Shown: positions 51,444 through 60,398 of the stretch, piece after piece
Layout of the letters: each line of letters starts with the position of its first letter
How positions within the stretch are numbered: the first letter of the stretch is position 1
NCBI GenBank assembly: GCA_021821055.1
Contig: JAKACX010000004.1
Span: 21,019-85,018 of the forward strand
DNA length: 64,000 bases
From: Bacillota bacterium
GTDB lineage: Bacteria; Bacillota; Bacilli; Alicyclobacillales; SLC66
Direction of reading: 5' to 3'
The notes under the pieces: generated by a model
What the model saw: only the letters and a program-made list of their open reading frames with translations
Told to the model about the DNA's origin: nothing
The model's database searches: none
Position numbers and translations under genes: made by a program

Positions 51444-51616
51444 CGGGGAACGTGAAAAGATCCGGAGCGAAATCCAAAACGCACATCTATAGCGTTTGAG
51501 GCTTTGACGGAAAAATAGCCGTTCGGCCATTTTCATGATAATCTTGTGCCCCGCAGGGGCATGGGTGTTTGGTCAGACGCTATCGATGGACAGACCTGCG
51601 ACGGGCCGATCGAATG
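51444..51616. repeat. Type B dispersed repeat B2 carrying an A-like insertion
   Basis: The left end CGGGGAACGTGAAAAGATCCGG and right part CGCTATCGATGG...CCTGCGACGGGCCGATCG are B-type. The apical loop of the central hairpin is replaced by about 65 nt with two small hairpins: AAAATAGCC-GTTC-GGCCATTTT and TGCCCC-GCA-GGGGCA. The segment CATTTTCATGAT is shared with type A copies. Confidence 0.78.
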
Positions 51617-51671
51617 TAAAAGTTCACCAAGGCAGCCCGTCGCGGCGTCCATGAATATTTGATGGCGACCC

Positions 51672-51700
51672 TTAGCATGTGCGTTGGTTTGTGATACATT
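51672..51700 (+). promoter_or_regulatory. Putative promoter of the aspartate kinase gene
   Basis: TTAGCA (51672-51677), a 17-nt spacer and TACATT (51695-51700) precede the start codon by 107 nt. The leader shows no lysine riboswitch. Confidence 0.5.
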
Positions 51701-51807
51701 GTACCAAAGCGGAATCCAGCGCAAGCGGTGTGCGCCGGAATCCTGGAAGGCATGGCACAGAAAACAGAGATCGCCGCGTGAGAGAGAGTACATGGGAGTG
51801 AAGGACT

Positions 51808-53022
51808 TTGCTGATCGTCCAAAAATACGGGGGAACCTCTGTCGGTTCCACGGAACGGATCAACGCCGTGGCTGACCGCGTCGTGCGGACGTACGCGGCG
51901 GGGCACAGTTGCGCGGTCGTGGTGTCCGCCATGGGGCACTCGACGGATGAACTGCTGGACCTCGCCAAGGGTGTGGCGGGCGACTCGAACTCGCGCGAAC
52001 TGGACGCCCTTTTGGCCACTGGGGAACAGGTGACGACCGCACTGCTCGCGATGGCGATTGGGGTGCGCGGCGTTCGGGCCATGTCGTTCACCGGCTGGCA
52101 GGCGGGCATCGCGACTGAGCCGATGCACGGCGCAGCGCGCATCTCGGAAATCTCGGCCGCGTCCGTTCGGGAGTTGCTCGCTCAGGGAGGCATTCCGGTC
52201 ATCGCGGGTTTCCAGGGCATCGCAAACGGACACGTCACGACCTTGGGCAGGGGCGGCTCGGATACGACCGCAGTCGCCATGGCCTCAACGCTTGCGGCCG
52301 ATCTGTGCGAGATCTACACGGATGTCGACGGAGTGTACACGGCGGACCCGCGGTACGTCGCGAATGCCCGCAAGCTGTCGGTGATCAGTTATGAAGAGAT
52401 GCTGGAACTGGCGAATCTGGGGTCGCAGGTGCTTCATCCGCGTGCGGTGGAGACTGCCAAGCGGCAGGGAGTGCACCTGGTCGTGCGCTCGAGTTTTTCA
52501 GATGAAGAGGGAACGGTGATACGGACTATGGGGACCATGGAGGAACTGCGCGTCGTGACGGGACTCGCTTCTGAGCGGGAGGTCGCGCGGATTGCACTTG
52601 TCGGCATGCCGATGGGTGAGCACCATCTGGCGGCGGTCTTTTCGGCCCTGGCGGCGCAGCAGGTGAACGTTGACGTCATTGTGCAGAGCGTCGTTCGCGA
52701 CAATGAGGTCGACGTGTCCTTCACCGTCCAGGAGGCAGACGTCGAGCGGGCTATCCGCACCTGCGAGGGGTTGGCCCAGACAGTGGCGTACAAGCAACTG
52801 CTGCATGAGACCGGGCTGTCGAAGATCTCGATCGTCGGCGCCGGCATGATCAGCAACCCCGGCGTGGCCGCCCAGATGTTCAGCGCGCTTGAAGAGGCGG
52901 GAGCGGACGTGAAGATGGTCAGCACGTCCGAGATCAAGGTGTCCTGCGTCATTGGCGGGAGCCATCTGAAGGCGGCGCAGGAGAGCGTGCACCGCTCGTT
53001 CGAACTCGATGCCCTGACCTGA
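51808..53022 (+). CDS. lysC: Aspartate kinase
   Basis: The 404-residue product starts LIVQKYGGTSVG and has the kinase core 'GGSDTTAVAMASTLAADLCEIYTDVDGVYTADPRYV', then two ACT domains ('VARIALVGMPMGEHHLAAVFSALAAQQVNVDVIVQS' and 'KISIVGAGMISNPGVAAQMFSALEEAGADVKMVSTSEIKVSCVI'). This is the lysine/threonine-regulated class II enzyme making aspartyl phosphate. The start is TTG 51808, with AAGGA very close upstream; GGGAG lies nine nt upstream. It stands alone and is followed by a terminator. Confidence 0.95.
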   Translation: MLIVQKYGGTSVGSTERINAVADRVVRTYAAGHSCAVVVSAMGHSTDELLDLAKGVAGDSNSRELDALLATGEQVTTALLAMAIGVRGVRAMSFTGWQAGIATEPMHGAARISEISAASVRELLAQGGIPVIAGFQGIANGHVTTLGRGGSDTTAVAMASTLAADLCEIYTDVDGVYTADPRYVANARKLSVISYEEMLELANLGSQVLHPRAVETAKRQGVHLVVRSSFSDEEGTVIRTMGTMEELRVVTGLASEREVARIALVGMPMGEHHLAAVFSALAAQQVNVDVIVQSVVRDNEVDVSFTVQEADVERAIRTCEGLAQTVAYKQLLHETGLSKISIVGAGMISNPGVAAQMFSALEEAGADVKMVSTSEIKVSCVIGGSHLKAAQESVHRSFELDALT

Positions 53023-53126
53023 AGTGGGGCCCGGTCCGTTGTGGGGCCCGGTCCGTCGCAAGGCCTGGCCTGCCGCAAGGCCAAGTTCGCCGTGGAGAGG
53101 TTGCTATACGACGAATCGAACATGAG

Positions 53127-53159
53127 AGGCGGCCCGCCATGTTGTGGGGGCCGCCTTTT
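53127..53159 (+). terminator. Intrinsic terminator after lysC
   Basis: AGGCGGCCC (53127-53135) pairs with GGGCCGCCT (53148-53156), followed by TTTT. It lies 104 nt after the lysC stop and just before the convergent glycosidase gene. Confidence 0.85.
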
Positions 53160-53169
53160 CGGATGCCTG

Positions 53170-55296
53170 TCAGCCGTGCGGGCCGGCAGGCGCCGCCCCG
53201 GAGGGCCAAGACGCAATGGCGCTCCAGAACTGGGAGTTTTCAGCGCCCAGATGCCATACGGCAAACCCGTGGAGGCCGTAGAGTGCCCCGAGATGGACGA
53301 GGGCTCCGAGGCTCTGGCCGTTTTCGAACCAAACCGTGTGTGCGGCTCCGTTAGAGCTGTAGGCGAACGTTGGGGTTTGCGAAGCCGCGTCGAACACGAC
53401 GTTCGCGTGGTGTTGAGCGGCCAGTTGCAGCGCCTGGTCCATGCTGACTTCAACCGCGCTCCCTCCGGACCAGTCATAGCCGTAATCGGCGAGTCCAAGC
53501 AGGATCTTCTGCCGTGGGATGAGTTGCAGGGCGTACTGGACGGTGCGCGCAACATTGGACAGGTTTGCGATAGGGCCGGGTTTGCTGGCGGGCGTGTGCT
53601 CGTCGTACGTGATGAGCATGACCAGGTCCGCCGCGGCGCCAAGCGCTTGATAGTTGTAGGCGCCCTGCCCGTTTGCGCTGCTCGACTGCTCGGGCAGACA
53701 GACCATGGTCTGCATGTGTTGCGGCGCCAGCGCGGCGTGCAGTGCTGTCACAAACGCGACCAGGGGTTGGCGGTCGGTGGGCAGGATGTTCTCAAAATCG
53801 ACCGTGACGCCGCCGAGTTGCTCCCTTTGCGCGACCTGCGCGACTTCCTGGACGAGTCCGGCCATGGTCAGTGGGTTGGTCAGCATGGCATTGACGACGG
53901 CCGGGTCGGCTTTGTCCGTCACGTTGTTGTAATTGGCGAGTACGAGAAACGGCCTGACGCCCGCCCGGCGCGCGGCGGACAGTTCCATCTGTACGCCCGG
54001 TCCAGCCGAGGCGGCGGTGAGAATGTACTTCGTGTGGTCGATGAGTTCGCGCGTCCGCGCGGACCCTGCCGGAAAATCACTGATGAACGGGTAGTCGGTC
54101 ACGCCGAGGGCTGACAGGGCTTTCGCGTGCGCGGAGATATCGGCCGCCTGGACGGCGGGATCCGGCCGGCTCGTCGTAAACATGTAGAGAAACGGAGCGG
54201 CGGTGGGCTGCGGCGCTGCGGGGGTGAGCCACGCCGTCGGCTGCGGAGGGTGCGCCATGATGGTGTTGGCGCGGACGACTAGGCTGGCCATCTGGGCGCG
54301 CGTCACGGACGTCGCGGGCGCGAACTGATTTGCGGCGACGGTCGTCATGAGCCGCAGAGCAAGCACACTGTTCACGTACATGCCTTCGTTGGTGGGAACA
54401 CCCTGCATGTCGGTGAGCGGGAAGGGACGGATGTAGTCGTAGCGGTTCACGCCGTATACGCGGGCCAAGAGCAGGGCGACAAACAGCCTGGTGGCGGGCT
54501 GCCCGTAGGACGGGATGGAGAAATGGGGCAGGAACCCGTGGGCCGCGGCAAATGCCACGTAAGGCGCGACTGGAGCACTCGGCTTCTGCCCATCGGCGGC
54601 CGCTGGCGCGGGCGGTCCGGCCAGTTGCGCATAGTTGTGGTAGGAGAGCGCCATCGCAATCGCGTCCTGGTAGGACACCGGCGCGTTTGGCTGGTACGAC
54701 GCATCCACGGCGTTCGGCGGCAGCGCCGCGAGCATTCGCGCCGCATCCGCCGCAAACGGACCGCCAGCCTTGTCCTGCAGTTGCAGGAGTACCCTGCGCG
54801 CGCTCGCAAACTGCCTGACAGAGCTGTTCGCGTAACAGTTTGCGAGGCCCCACAGGCCCTGCGGGCTGTTCGGCGCGATCTGCAACTGGCGTTCGAACGC
54901 GGCCTCCGCTCGCGTGAACTGACGGTGCTGGTAGTAGCCCCACCCGATGATGTTCCAGACGGTGTCGTCCTGCGGGGCGACTTTGGCGGCGTGCAACAGT
55001 ATGGGCAGAGCAGCCTGGAAGTCTTTCACGGAGAGCATGGCGCCCTCGCTGTAGAGGGCCGGTTCCCACTGCGGCGCCAGGCGGACGGCTGCGGCGAAGT
55101 CCTTCAGGGCAAGTTCGGGGTTCGTTTTGCGCACCAGCAGTCCCTGCTGGTACAGTTGCACGGCCGCTGGCGCCACCGAGGTCGCCTCGGCCAGGGGCGC
55201 CGCGCATGACAGGGCGCAGAGGGTGAGCGCGCCGGCGATCAGATGGTATCTTATAGATTGCGAGGGGTATAAGAACTTTTTATGCAATACGGGCAT
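53170..55296 (-). CDS. Secreted GH18-type protein with TPR and SLH-like repeats
   Basis: The 708-residue product has a signal peptide (IAGALTLCALSCAAPLAEA), TPR-like repeats (about 45-165), two SLH-like segments (about 210-245 'YQPNAPVSYQDAIAMALSY...' and 315-360 'NQFAPATSVTRAQMASLVVRANTI') and a C-terminal GH18 barrel with 'LGGVTVDFENILP' (catalytic Glu in the DxE end) near residue 500, 'ADLVMLITYDEHTP' and 'FAVWHLGAENSQFW'. SLH-GH18 proteins act on peptidoglycan or cell-surface polysaccharide, as with spore YaaH-type proteins. ATG 55296 has AAGGAT upstream. Only 46 bp separate it from the divergent amidase start. Confidence 0.85.
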   Translation of the reverse strand: MPVLHKKFLYPSQSIRYHLIAGALTLCALSCAAPLAEATSVAPAAVQLYQQGLLVRKTNPELALKDFAAAVRLAPQWEPALYSEGAMLSVKDFQAALPILLHAAKVAPQDDTVWNIIGWGYYQHRQFTRAEAAFERQLQIAPNSPQGLWGLANCYANSSVRQFASARRVLLQLQDKAGGPFAADAARMLAALPPNAVDASYQPNAPVSYQDAIAMALSYHNYAQLAGPPAPAAADGQKPSAPVAPYVAFAAAHGFLPHFSIPSYGQPATRLFVALLLARVYGVNRYDYIRPFPLTDMQGVPTNEGMYVNSVLALRLMTTVAANQFAPATSVTRAQMASLVVRANTIMAHPPQPTAWLTPAAPQPTAAPFLYMFTTSRPDPAVQAADISAHAKALSALGVTDYPFISDFPAGSARTRELIDHTKYILTAASAGPGVQMELSAARRAGVRPFLVLANYNNVTDKADPAVVNAMLTNPLTMAGLVQEVAQVAQREQLGGVTVDFENILPTDRQPLVAFVTALHAALAPQHMQTMVCLPEQSSSANGQGAYNYQALGAAADLVMLITYDEHTPASKPGPIANLSNVARTVQYALQLIPRQKILLGLADYGYDWSGGSAVEVSMDQALQLAAQHHANVVFDAASQTPTFAYSSNGAAHTVWFENGQSLGALVHLGALYGLHGFAVWHLGAENSQFWSAIASWPSGAAPAGPHG

Positions 55297-55342
55297 CTGT
55301 AGCCTATCCTTTCGCTTACGAAGACACTATCCGTAGGATACA

Positions 55343-56825
55343 ATGGAGTCAGCGCGCGATCAAGAACCATCAGGCGCCCGACAGGAACAGCAAGGCGAAA
55401 TCAGGACCAGCGGGGGAGGGGTTTTATACGTATCGCGACCTGACGGAATGGACTGGTCTGATCTCTTCGCGAAAAGTGTCGAGCCGTGAACTGACACAGC
55501 ATTACATAGACCGCGTAAAACGACTGGACGGCAAAGTGCGATCTTACATTACGCTGTGCGAGGAGCAGGCGCTGCAGGCGGCGGACGCGGCGGACGCGCA
55601 GACCGCGGCGGGCGAATCGCAAGGTGTCTTGCACGGCATTCCCATGGCCCTGAAGGACATCTTCTGGACCAGGGGTGTGCGCACGACATCGGGTTCCGCC
55701 ATCCAAGCCGACTTTGTGCCAGACGCCGACGCCGCCGCGTGGGAGAGACTGTCCGGGGCCGGAGCCCTGCTGCTCGGCAAATTGAACCTGCACGAATTTG
55801 CGTACGGCACGACCACCGAGAACCCGCACTACGGCTTCTGCCGCAACCCGTGGGACACTGATCGGACGGCCGGAGGCTCAAGCGGCGGCAGCGCGGCCGC
55901 CTTGGCGATTGATCTTACGCCGGCGTCGCTCGGAACGGACACGGGAGGCTCCATCCGGATCCCGGCCGCGTGCTGCGGCGTCGTGGGTCTCAAGCCAACA
56001 TTTGGCAGAGTCAGCAAACACGGTGTCTTTCCGCTTGCCCGCACCCTCGATCACGCGGGACCGATGGTGCGCACGGTGCGTGACGCCGCCCTCCTGATGA
56101 ACGTGCTGGCGGGGTACGACGAGCGCGACGCGTACAGCGCACCCGGTCCGGCAGAAGACTTTGGCCGGCTGTTGGGCGCGCCAGTGCGGGGGATGACGGT
56201 CGGCATAGAACGGTCGTTCTTCCATGCCAACGCCGACGACGAACTGGTCGACGCCGTCTTGCGCGCGGCGGAAGTGCTGCGCGCGGCCGGCATGCGTGTG
56301 CTTGAGGTCGAACTGCCGATTCTCGCCGACATCCCGGAGGCGCAGAACATCACCATCTCGGTCGAGGCGTTGTCCGTGCACGACGCCTGGCTGAAGGATC
56401 CCTCCCAGACGTACGGCGCCGACGTGCGCACGCGTCTGGAGAACGGCCGGCCATTCACGGCGATCGATTACGCGCAGGCGCAGTGGGTGCGCGCGCGCTT
56501 CAAACGGCAGTTGGAACTGGTGCACCAGTCCGCCGATGTCGTGCTGACGCCTGTCACACCGTTTTTCCCGCCGCTCATCGGCGCAAAGACCACCTTGGCA
56601 GGCGGGCGGGAACTGGTGGTGCGGCGCAACTTCACACGCTTTTGCAATCCGTTCAATCTCACGGGGTCGCCGGCCGTTTCGGTGCCGTTCGGTCTTGCCT
56701 CCGGCGGCCTCCCGCTGGCGGTGCAACTCATTGGCGCCGCGTTGTCCGAAGCGAAGCTGCTGCAGATTGCGGCAGTTCTCGAGCAGGCGCACGGGTCGAC
56801 AACACCGCCGGGCTTTGCAGACTGA
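55343..56825 (+). pseudogene. GatA-like amidase with probable 5' frameshift
   Basis: The intact frame from GTG 55476 encodes 449 residues with the amidase signature: catalytic Lys in 'HGIPMALKDIFWT', 'TAGGSSGGSAAALA' and 'LGTDTGGSIRIPAACCGVVGLKPT' (cis-Ser/nucleophile Ser). The upstream codons YTYRDLTEWTGLISSRKV are typical for the family but have no start codon in that frame. The ATG at 55343 (MESARDQEPSG) is in another frame and joins it if one G is removed from the GGGGGAGGGG run at 55412-55421. So the gene is frameshifted, phase-variable, affected by a sequencing error, or starts late at GTG 55476. Enzyme function is likely a broad amide hydrolase or GatA relative. Confidence 0.75.
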
Positions 56826-56844
56826 TAAGGGGGCGTCGCACGAC

Positions 56845-58554
56845 ATGGAACAGAGCAGACGCTGGCGAACGTGGTATGAGGACACCAGGCTGGACGCGGA
56901 CCTGCGGGCCGAACTCGAAGCGCTGCAGCGGGCCGGTGCTTGGAGTGAACTGGAAGAGCGGTTTTCACACGACATTGACTTTGGAACGGGGGGCTTGCGC
57001 GCCAAAATTGGCGTGGGCAGCGCGCGGATGAACGTGCACACCGTGCGCCGCGCCACGGCCGGCGTCGTGGCGTGGATCAGGCAAAACGGCGGCGGTTCCG
57101 TTGTGATCGCGTACGACGGCCGGCGGATGTCGCATGAGTTCGCTTGGGAGACCGCGCTGGTGGCTGCCGCCGCGGGCGTCGTCGCCCACGTCTTCGCGGC
57201 GCCGCAGCCGACGCCGCTGTTATCCTTCGCTGTCAGGCACCTCGGGTGTTCCGCAGGCGTCATGATCACCGCGAGCCACAATCCTCCGGAGTACAACGGC
57301 TACAAGGTGTACGGGGCCGACGGCGGGCAGTTGCTGCCGGACGACACCCGGCAGGTCATGATGCTGATGGCGGATGGAGACTTGTTCTCCATCCGGCGCA
57401 TGGAACAAAACGCCGCGCTGCACGGCGGCATGGTCCGCACCGTGGAGAGCGGGGTCGCGGAGGCGTACTTCGGGGAGTTGCGCGCGTTGTACAGGAAACC
57501 GTCCGATGGCGCTGCGATAAAGATTGTCTATACGCCGCTGCACGGAACAGGCGCGGCGATGGTGCCGCGCGCGCTGGCCGCCGCGGGGTTCCCCGAGGTG
57601 CACCTCGTTGCGGAGCAGTCCGCGCTCGATGGGGAATTCACTCACACCAGCAGTCCGAATCCGGAGGAACTCGTGGCGTACGACAGGGCTCTGCCCCTCG
57701 CAAAGCGTCTTGCGGCCGATCTGATCCTCGCCACGGATCCGGACGCCGATCGCCTGGGTGTGATGGCGCGGCAACGCGACGGCGAGTACCGTTTCTTCTC
57801 CGGCAATGAAATTGGCGGCCTGCTGATCGACCACTGGTCGGCGCGCCTTAAGGGAGACGGGCGGCTGCCGGGAAACGCGGTGGTCGTGACGACCAACGTG
57901 ACGTCCGACTTTGGCGAGGCGGTCGCCGCGACGCACGGTGTCCAGACTGAGCGTGTCCTGACGGGCTTCAAGTTCATTGGCGCCAAAATTGCCGAATACG
58001 AACAGGGCGGTCCATACTCGTTCGCGTTCGGCTACGAGGAGAGCGTCGGCTATCTCGCGTTGCCGTTCGTGCGCGACAAGGACAGCATTCAGGCGGCGGT
58101 CCTGATTGCAAACGCTGTCGCAAAACACCACGCCGAGGGCAGGACGCTCGATGAGGCGCTCGAGGCGCTGTTCGCGCGTGTGGGCTACTTCCGCGACCGG
58201 CTGCTCGGATACACGTTCGCGGGGCAGAGCGGCGTGTACCGCATGGAGCGCCTGATGGCGGACCTGCGGGCAAAACCCCTGTCGGCGCTGGCGGGCCCGG
58301 CCCGCGTGCTGGAGGACTGTCTCGCGGGGGTGCGGCGGACGCTTGCGACGGGCGGGGAAGAAAGTCTGGACCTGCCCGCGTCCGATGTGCTCAAATTCCG
58401 CTTTGACGGCGGTTGGGTGGCCGTGCGGCCGTCCGGAACAGAACCGAAACTCAAGGTCTACATCGGCGTGAGCGCTGACTCCGCCGCGGCCGCGGACGAG
58501 CTGCTGCGGGCGCTGGAGAGCGCGATCGAGGCGCGCGTGCAACCTCATCTCTAG
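56845..58554 (+). CDS. Phosphoglucomutase/phosphomannomutase
   Basis: The 569-residue product has all four alpha-D-phosphohexomutase signatures: FGTGGLRAKIGVGS at the start, the phosphoserine loop GVMITASHNPPEYNGYK (Ser144), the metal loop DPDADRLGV and the sugar-binding GYEESVGYL, plus the phosphate-binding RPSGTEPKLKVY at the end. It interconverts hexose-1- and -6-phosphates for nucleotide-sugar synthesis. The start ATG follows AAGGGGG by 11 nt. It lies upstream of a mannose-6-phosphate isomerase, separated by the B3 repeat. Confidence 0.92.
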   Translation: MEQSRRWRTWYEDTRLDADLRAELEALQRAGAWSELEERFSHDIDFGTGGLRAKIGVGSARMNVHTVRRATAGVVAWIRQNGGGSVVIAYDGRRMSHEFAWETALVAAAAGVVAHVFAAPQPTPLLSFAVRHLGCSAGVMITASHNPPEYNGYKVYGADGGQLLPDDTRQVMMLMADGDLFSIRRMEQNAALHGGMVRTVESGVAEAYFGELRALYRKPSDGAAIKIVYTPLHGTGAAMVPRALAAAGFPEVHLVAEQSALDGEFTHTSSPNPEELVAYDRALPLAKRLAADLILATDPDADRLGVMARQRDGEYRFFSGNEIGGLLIDHWSARLKGDGRLPGNAVVVTTNVTSDFGEAVAATHGVQTERVLTGFKFIGAKIAEYEQGGPYSFAFGYEESVGYLALPFVRDKDSIQAAVLIANAVAKHHAEGRTLDEALEALFARVGYFRDRLLGYTFAGQSGVYRMERLMADLRAKPLSALAGPARVLEDCLAGVRRTLATGGEESLDLPASDVLKFRFDGGWVAVRPSGTEPKLKVYIGVSADSAAAADELLRALESAIEARVQPHL

Positions 58555-58664
58555 GGGAACTGTGAAAAAAGTCCGGAGCGAAATCCAAAACGGACATCGA
58601 TAGCGTTTGAGGCTGTGGTCAAACGCTATCGATGGACCGACCTGCGACGGACCGATCGCATTTC
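58553..58664. repeat. Type B dispersed repeat, copy B3 with intact central hairpin
   Basis: Left end AGGGGAACTGTGAAAAAAG begins right at the phosphoglucomutase stop. The central hairpin CATCGATAGCGTTTGA (58595-58610) and TCAAACGCTATCGATG (58619-58634) is a perfect 16-bp stem with an 8-nt loop. The right part CCGACCTGCGACGGACCGAT matches B1 and B2, but the right terminal repeat is not visible. Confidence 0.85.
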
Positions 58665-58716
58665 GTCGACGCGGGCGCCAGTGCTGACCATTGATAAATG
58701 GCGGGGAGGGTCTGAC

Positions 58717-59625
58717 TTGAGAAAACTGTCGCCTGTATTCAAGGCGCGCGTCTGGGGTGGCGACTACATAGCCCGTCATATGCTGGGTGCACCGGGAAAT
58801 GAGCCGATCGGGGAGGCGTGGCTGGTATCCGACCACCCGTCGGGCCCGACCTTGGACGATCGGGGGCGGACGCTCGGCGAACTCGCGCCACGGCGTCCGT
58901 GGTTTCCCGTTATGATCAAACTGCTGCATGCGCAGGCGGACCTCTCGGTCCAGGTCCACCCAAACGACGAACAAGCAAAGGCCGTCCACGATCTGGGAAA
59001 AGCGGAGGGCTGGCTGATCCTGTCGGCCGAGCCCGGCGCGCGCATCTGCCACGGGCACAGGGCCGAGGACGCGGCGCAACTGCGCGACGCACTGCACAGC
59101 GGCGACGCCCGGCGTCTGCTGCGGTACACCGAGGTGCAACCGGGGGAATACTACCCAGTGCCGCCGGGGACCGTCCACGCGCTGGGGGCTGGGATCGTGG
59201 CGCTTGAAGTGCAGGAATCATCCGACACGACGTACCGCCTCTACGACTATGACCGGCCAGGGCAGGACGGGAAGCCGCGCGACCTGCACATAGAACAGGG
59301 CCTGGCGGTGACGGCTTTTCCGCAGCCGCGTTCCGCGGCGCACAAGCTGTCCGTGCGCGTGGGGCAAGAGGCGCTGTGCGAGGCAAACGAGTACTTTCGC
59401 TTCTCGGTCCTTGAGGTCGACGGCGGGGCAACCGTTGTGGCCGGTCGCGGCGAGGCGGTCTGCCTGATCAGTCTGGCGGACGGCGTCGGGCCTGGCGGCG
59501 GGAGTGCGGGCGCGCGGCAAGAGCCGCGGGCATTCGACGCGTTCGTGCTGGAACCCGGGGAGGCCGCCAGCGTGGGCGGTTCGGGCCCGCTGGCGCTGAT
59601 CCGGGTGGCCCTCGGAGAGCAGTGA
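58717..59625 (+). CDS. manA: Class I mannose-6-phosphate isomerase
   Basis: The 302-residue product is a cupin-type isomerase: PVFKARVWGGDYIARHML, 'PVMIKLLHAQADLSVQVHPNDEQAK' (zinc-binding Gln and His), 'PGEYYPVPPGTVHALGAGIVALEVQESSDTTYRLYDYDR'. It converts mannose-6-phosphate and fructose-6-phosphate. TTG 58717 has GGGGAGGG six nt upstream; upstream in-frame codons fall inside the B3 repeat and are not part of the protein. With the upstream mutase it supplies mannose-1-phosphate for glycan synthesis. Confidence 0.88.
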   Translation: MRKLSPVFKARVWGGDYIARHMLGAPGNEPIGEAWLVSDHPSGPTLDDRGRTLGELAPRRPWFPVMIKLLHAQADLSVQVHPNDEQAKAVHDLGKAEGWLILSAEPGARICHGHRAEDAAQLRDALHSGDARRLLRYTEVQPGEYYPVPPGTVHALGAGIVALEVQESSDTTYRLYDYDRPGQDGKPRDLHIEQGLAVTAFPQPRSAAHKLSVRVGQEALCEANEYFRFSVLEVDGGATVVAGRGEAVCLISLADGVGPGGGSAGARQEPRAFDAFVLEPGEAASVGGSGPLALIRVALGEQ

Positions 59626-59771
59626 CCATCCCCGCCGTCCGGCTGGCGTACCGACCGACGACGTGGAGTCCGTCCGGCAGGCGTACTGACGAAGGATACG
59701 GCGTCCAACGCCGCGGCGGGACGCGGCGTCAGCGCATGTCCCCGGATCCCGAGGCGGAGACTGCGGCACAG

Positions 59772-59811
59772 GGTCAACACACACACGAATAATAACGTGT
59801 GTGTGTTGACC
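59772..59811. promoter_or_regulatory. 16-bp CA/GT palindrome overlapping a -35 box
   Basis: GGTCAACACACACACG (59772-59787) and CGTGTGTGTGTTGACC (59796-59811) form a perfect 16-bp inverted repeat with an 8-nt spacer. The right arm ends in TTGACC, which is the -35 box of the promoter below, so this is a likely operator. Confidence 0.7.
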
Positions 59812-59835
59812 GCATTGTGTGTGTGTGCATACAAT
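59806..59835 (+). promoter_or_regulatory. Putative promoter of the HTH gene
   Basis: TTGACC (59806-59811), an 18-nt GT-rich spacer and TACAAT (59830-59835) precede the gene start at 59891 by about 50 nt. Confidence 0.65.
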
Positions 59836-59890
59836 GAGAATGGGATCGCCGATCCGTATGCCGCAGTGCACCTGCGAAGGAGGAGAGCAA

Positions 59891-60364
59891 ATGGAATTCA
59901 CCACATTTGAAGTGGCCTACCGGCTGCGCGTATCCGAGGAGACTGTCCGCCGCTGGATCCGGACCGGCCAGCTTCGGGCGAACGACCAGACGGGGCAGTA
60001 CATGATCAAGGAGGAGGACCTGCAGCAGTTCTTGCGCCGCAGGGGCTCCGCCGCCGGCAAGACGATGAGCCGCATCGCGAGCATGGGCAGCGCCGGCGTT
60101 CGCGCCGCGATTCCCGGCCTGGCCTTCGCGGCGTCGAACATGATGACGTCCGCCGCCCTTTCGGGGCTGAAGCTGTACAAGGTGCTGTCCGGGATGGAGC
60201 AGGTCGGCGCGGATGAACTCTCGACGATGATTGACGAAATCGACAAGAGTCTCACGAGCCTGCGTTCGAACCTGGAACTGATTGTCGACCAGAAGGCGAA
60301 GCTCGAGACGAGCATCGCGGAACTTGAGGAAATCCGGGCGAAACTGGCCGCGCAAGGCAAGTGA
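59891..60364 (+). CDS. HTH-domain protein with coiled-coil C-terminus
   Basis: The 157-residue product begins MEFTTFEVAYRLRVSEETVRRWIRTGQLRANDQTGQYMIKEEDLQQFL, a MerR/excisionase-type helix-turn-helix, followed by a Gly/Ala/Ser-rich middle and a helical coiled coil (LTSLRSNLELIVDQKAKLETSIAELEEIRAKLAAQ). It may bind its own palindrome at 59772-59811. GGAGGAG lies 5 nt upstream of the ATG. Its target genes are not known; the next gene is 34 nt downstream and likely in the same operon. Confidence 0.75.
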   Translation: MEFTTFEVAYRLRVSEETVRRWIRTGQLRANDQTGQYMIKEEDLQQFLRRRGSAAGKTMSRIASMGSAGVRAAIPGLAFAASNMMTSAALSGLKLYKVLSGMEQVGADELSTMIDEIDKSLTSLRSNLELIVDQKAKLETSIAELEEIRAKLAAQGK

Positions 60365-60398
60365 TCCACTGTGCGCGGCGTGAAGGCGGGATCGGTGT

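Larger units (their letters stand above)
50602..51807. other. Gene-poor region rich in dispersed repeats
   Basis: About 1.2 kb with no supportable gene. It carries type A copy A5 (50864-50959), an adjacent core hairpin related to B/C, the complete type C element (51321-51441), type B2 (51444-51616) directly next to it, and the lysC promoter (51672-51700). Confidence 0.75.

Noticed and set aside
51701..51807. Lysine riboswitch upstream of lysC
   Set aside because: The leader is only about 100 nt and lacks the conserved lysine aptamer segments.
58615..58716. Longer N-terminus for mannose-6-phosphate isomerase
   Set aside because: The extra residues come from the B3 repeat; the TTG at 58717 has a perfect ribosome site and begins at the conserved domain.
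57220..59178. Minus-strand 652-codon frame opposite the phosphoglucomutase and manA genes
   Set aside because: Same antisense artefact; no ribosome site or domain.
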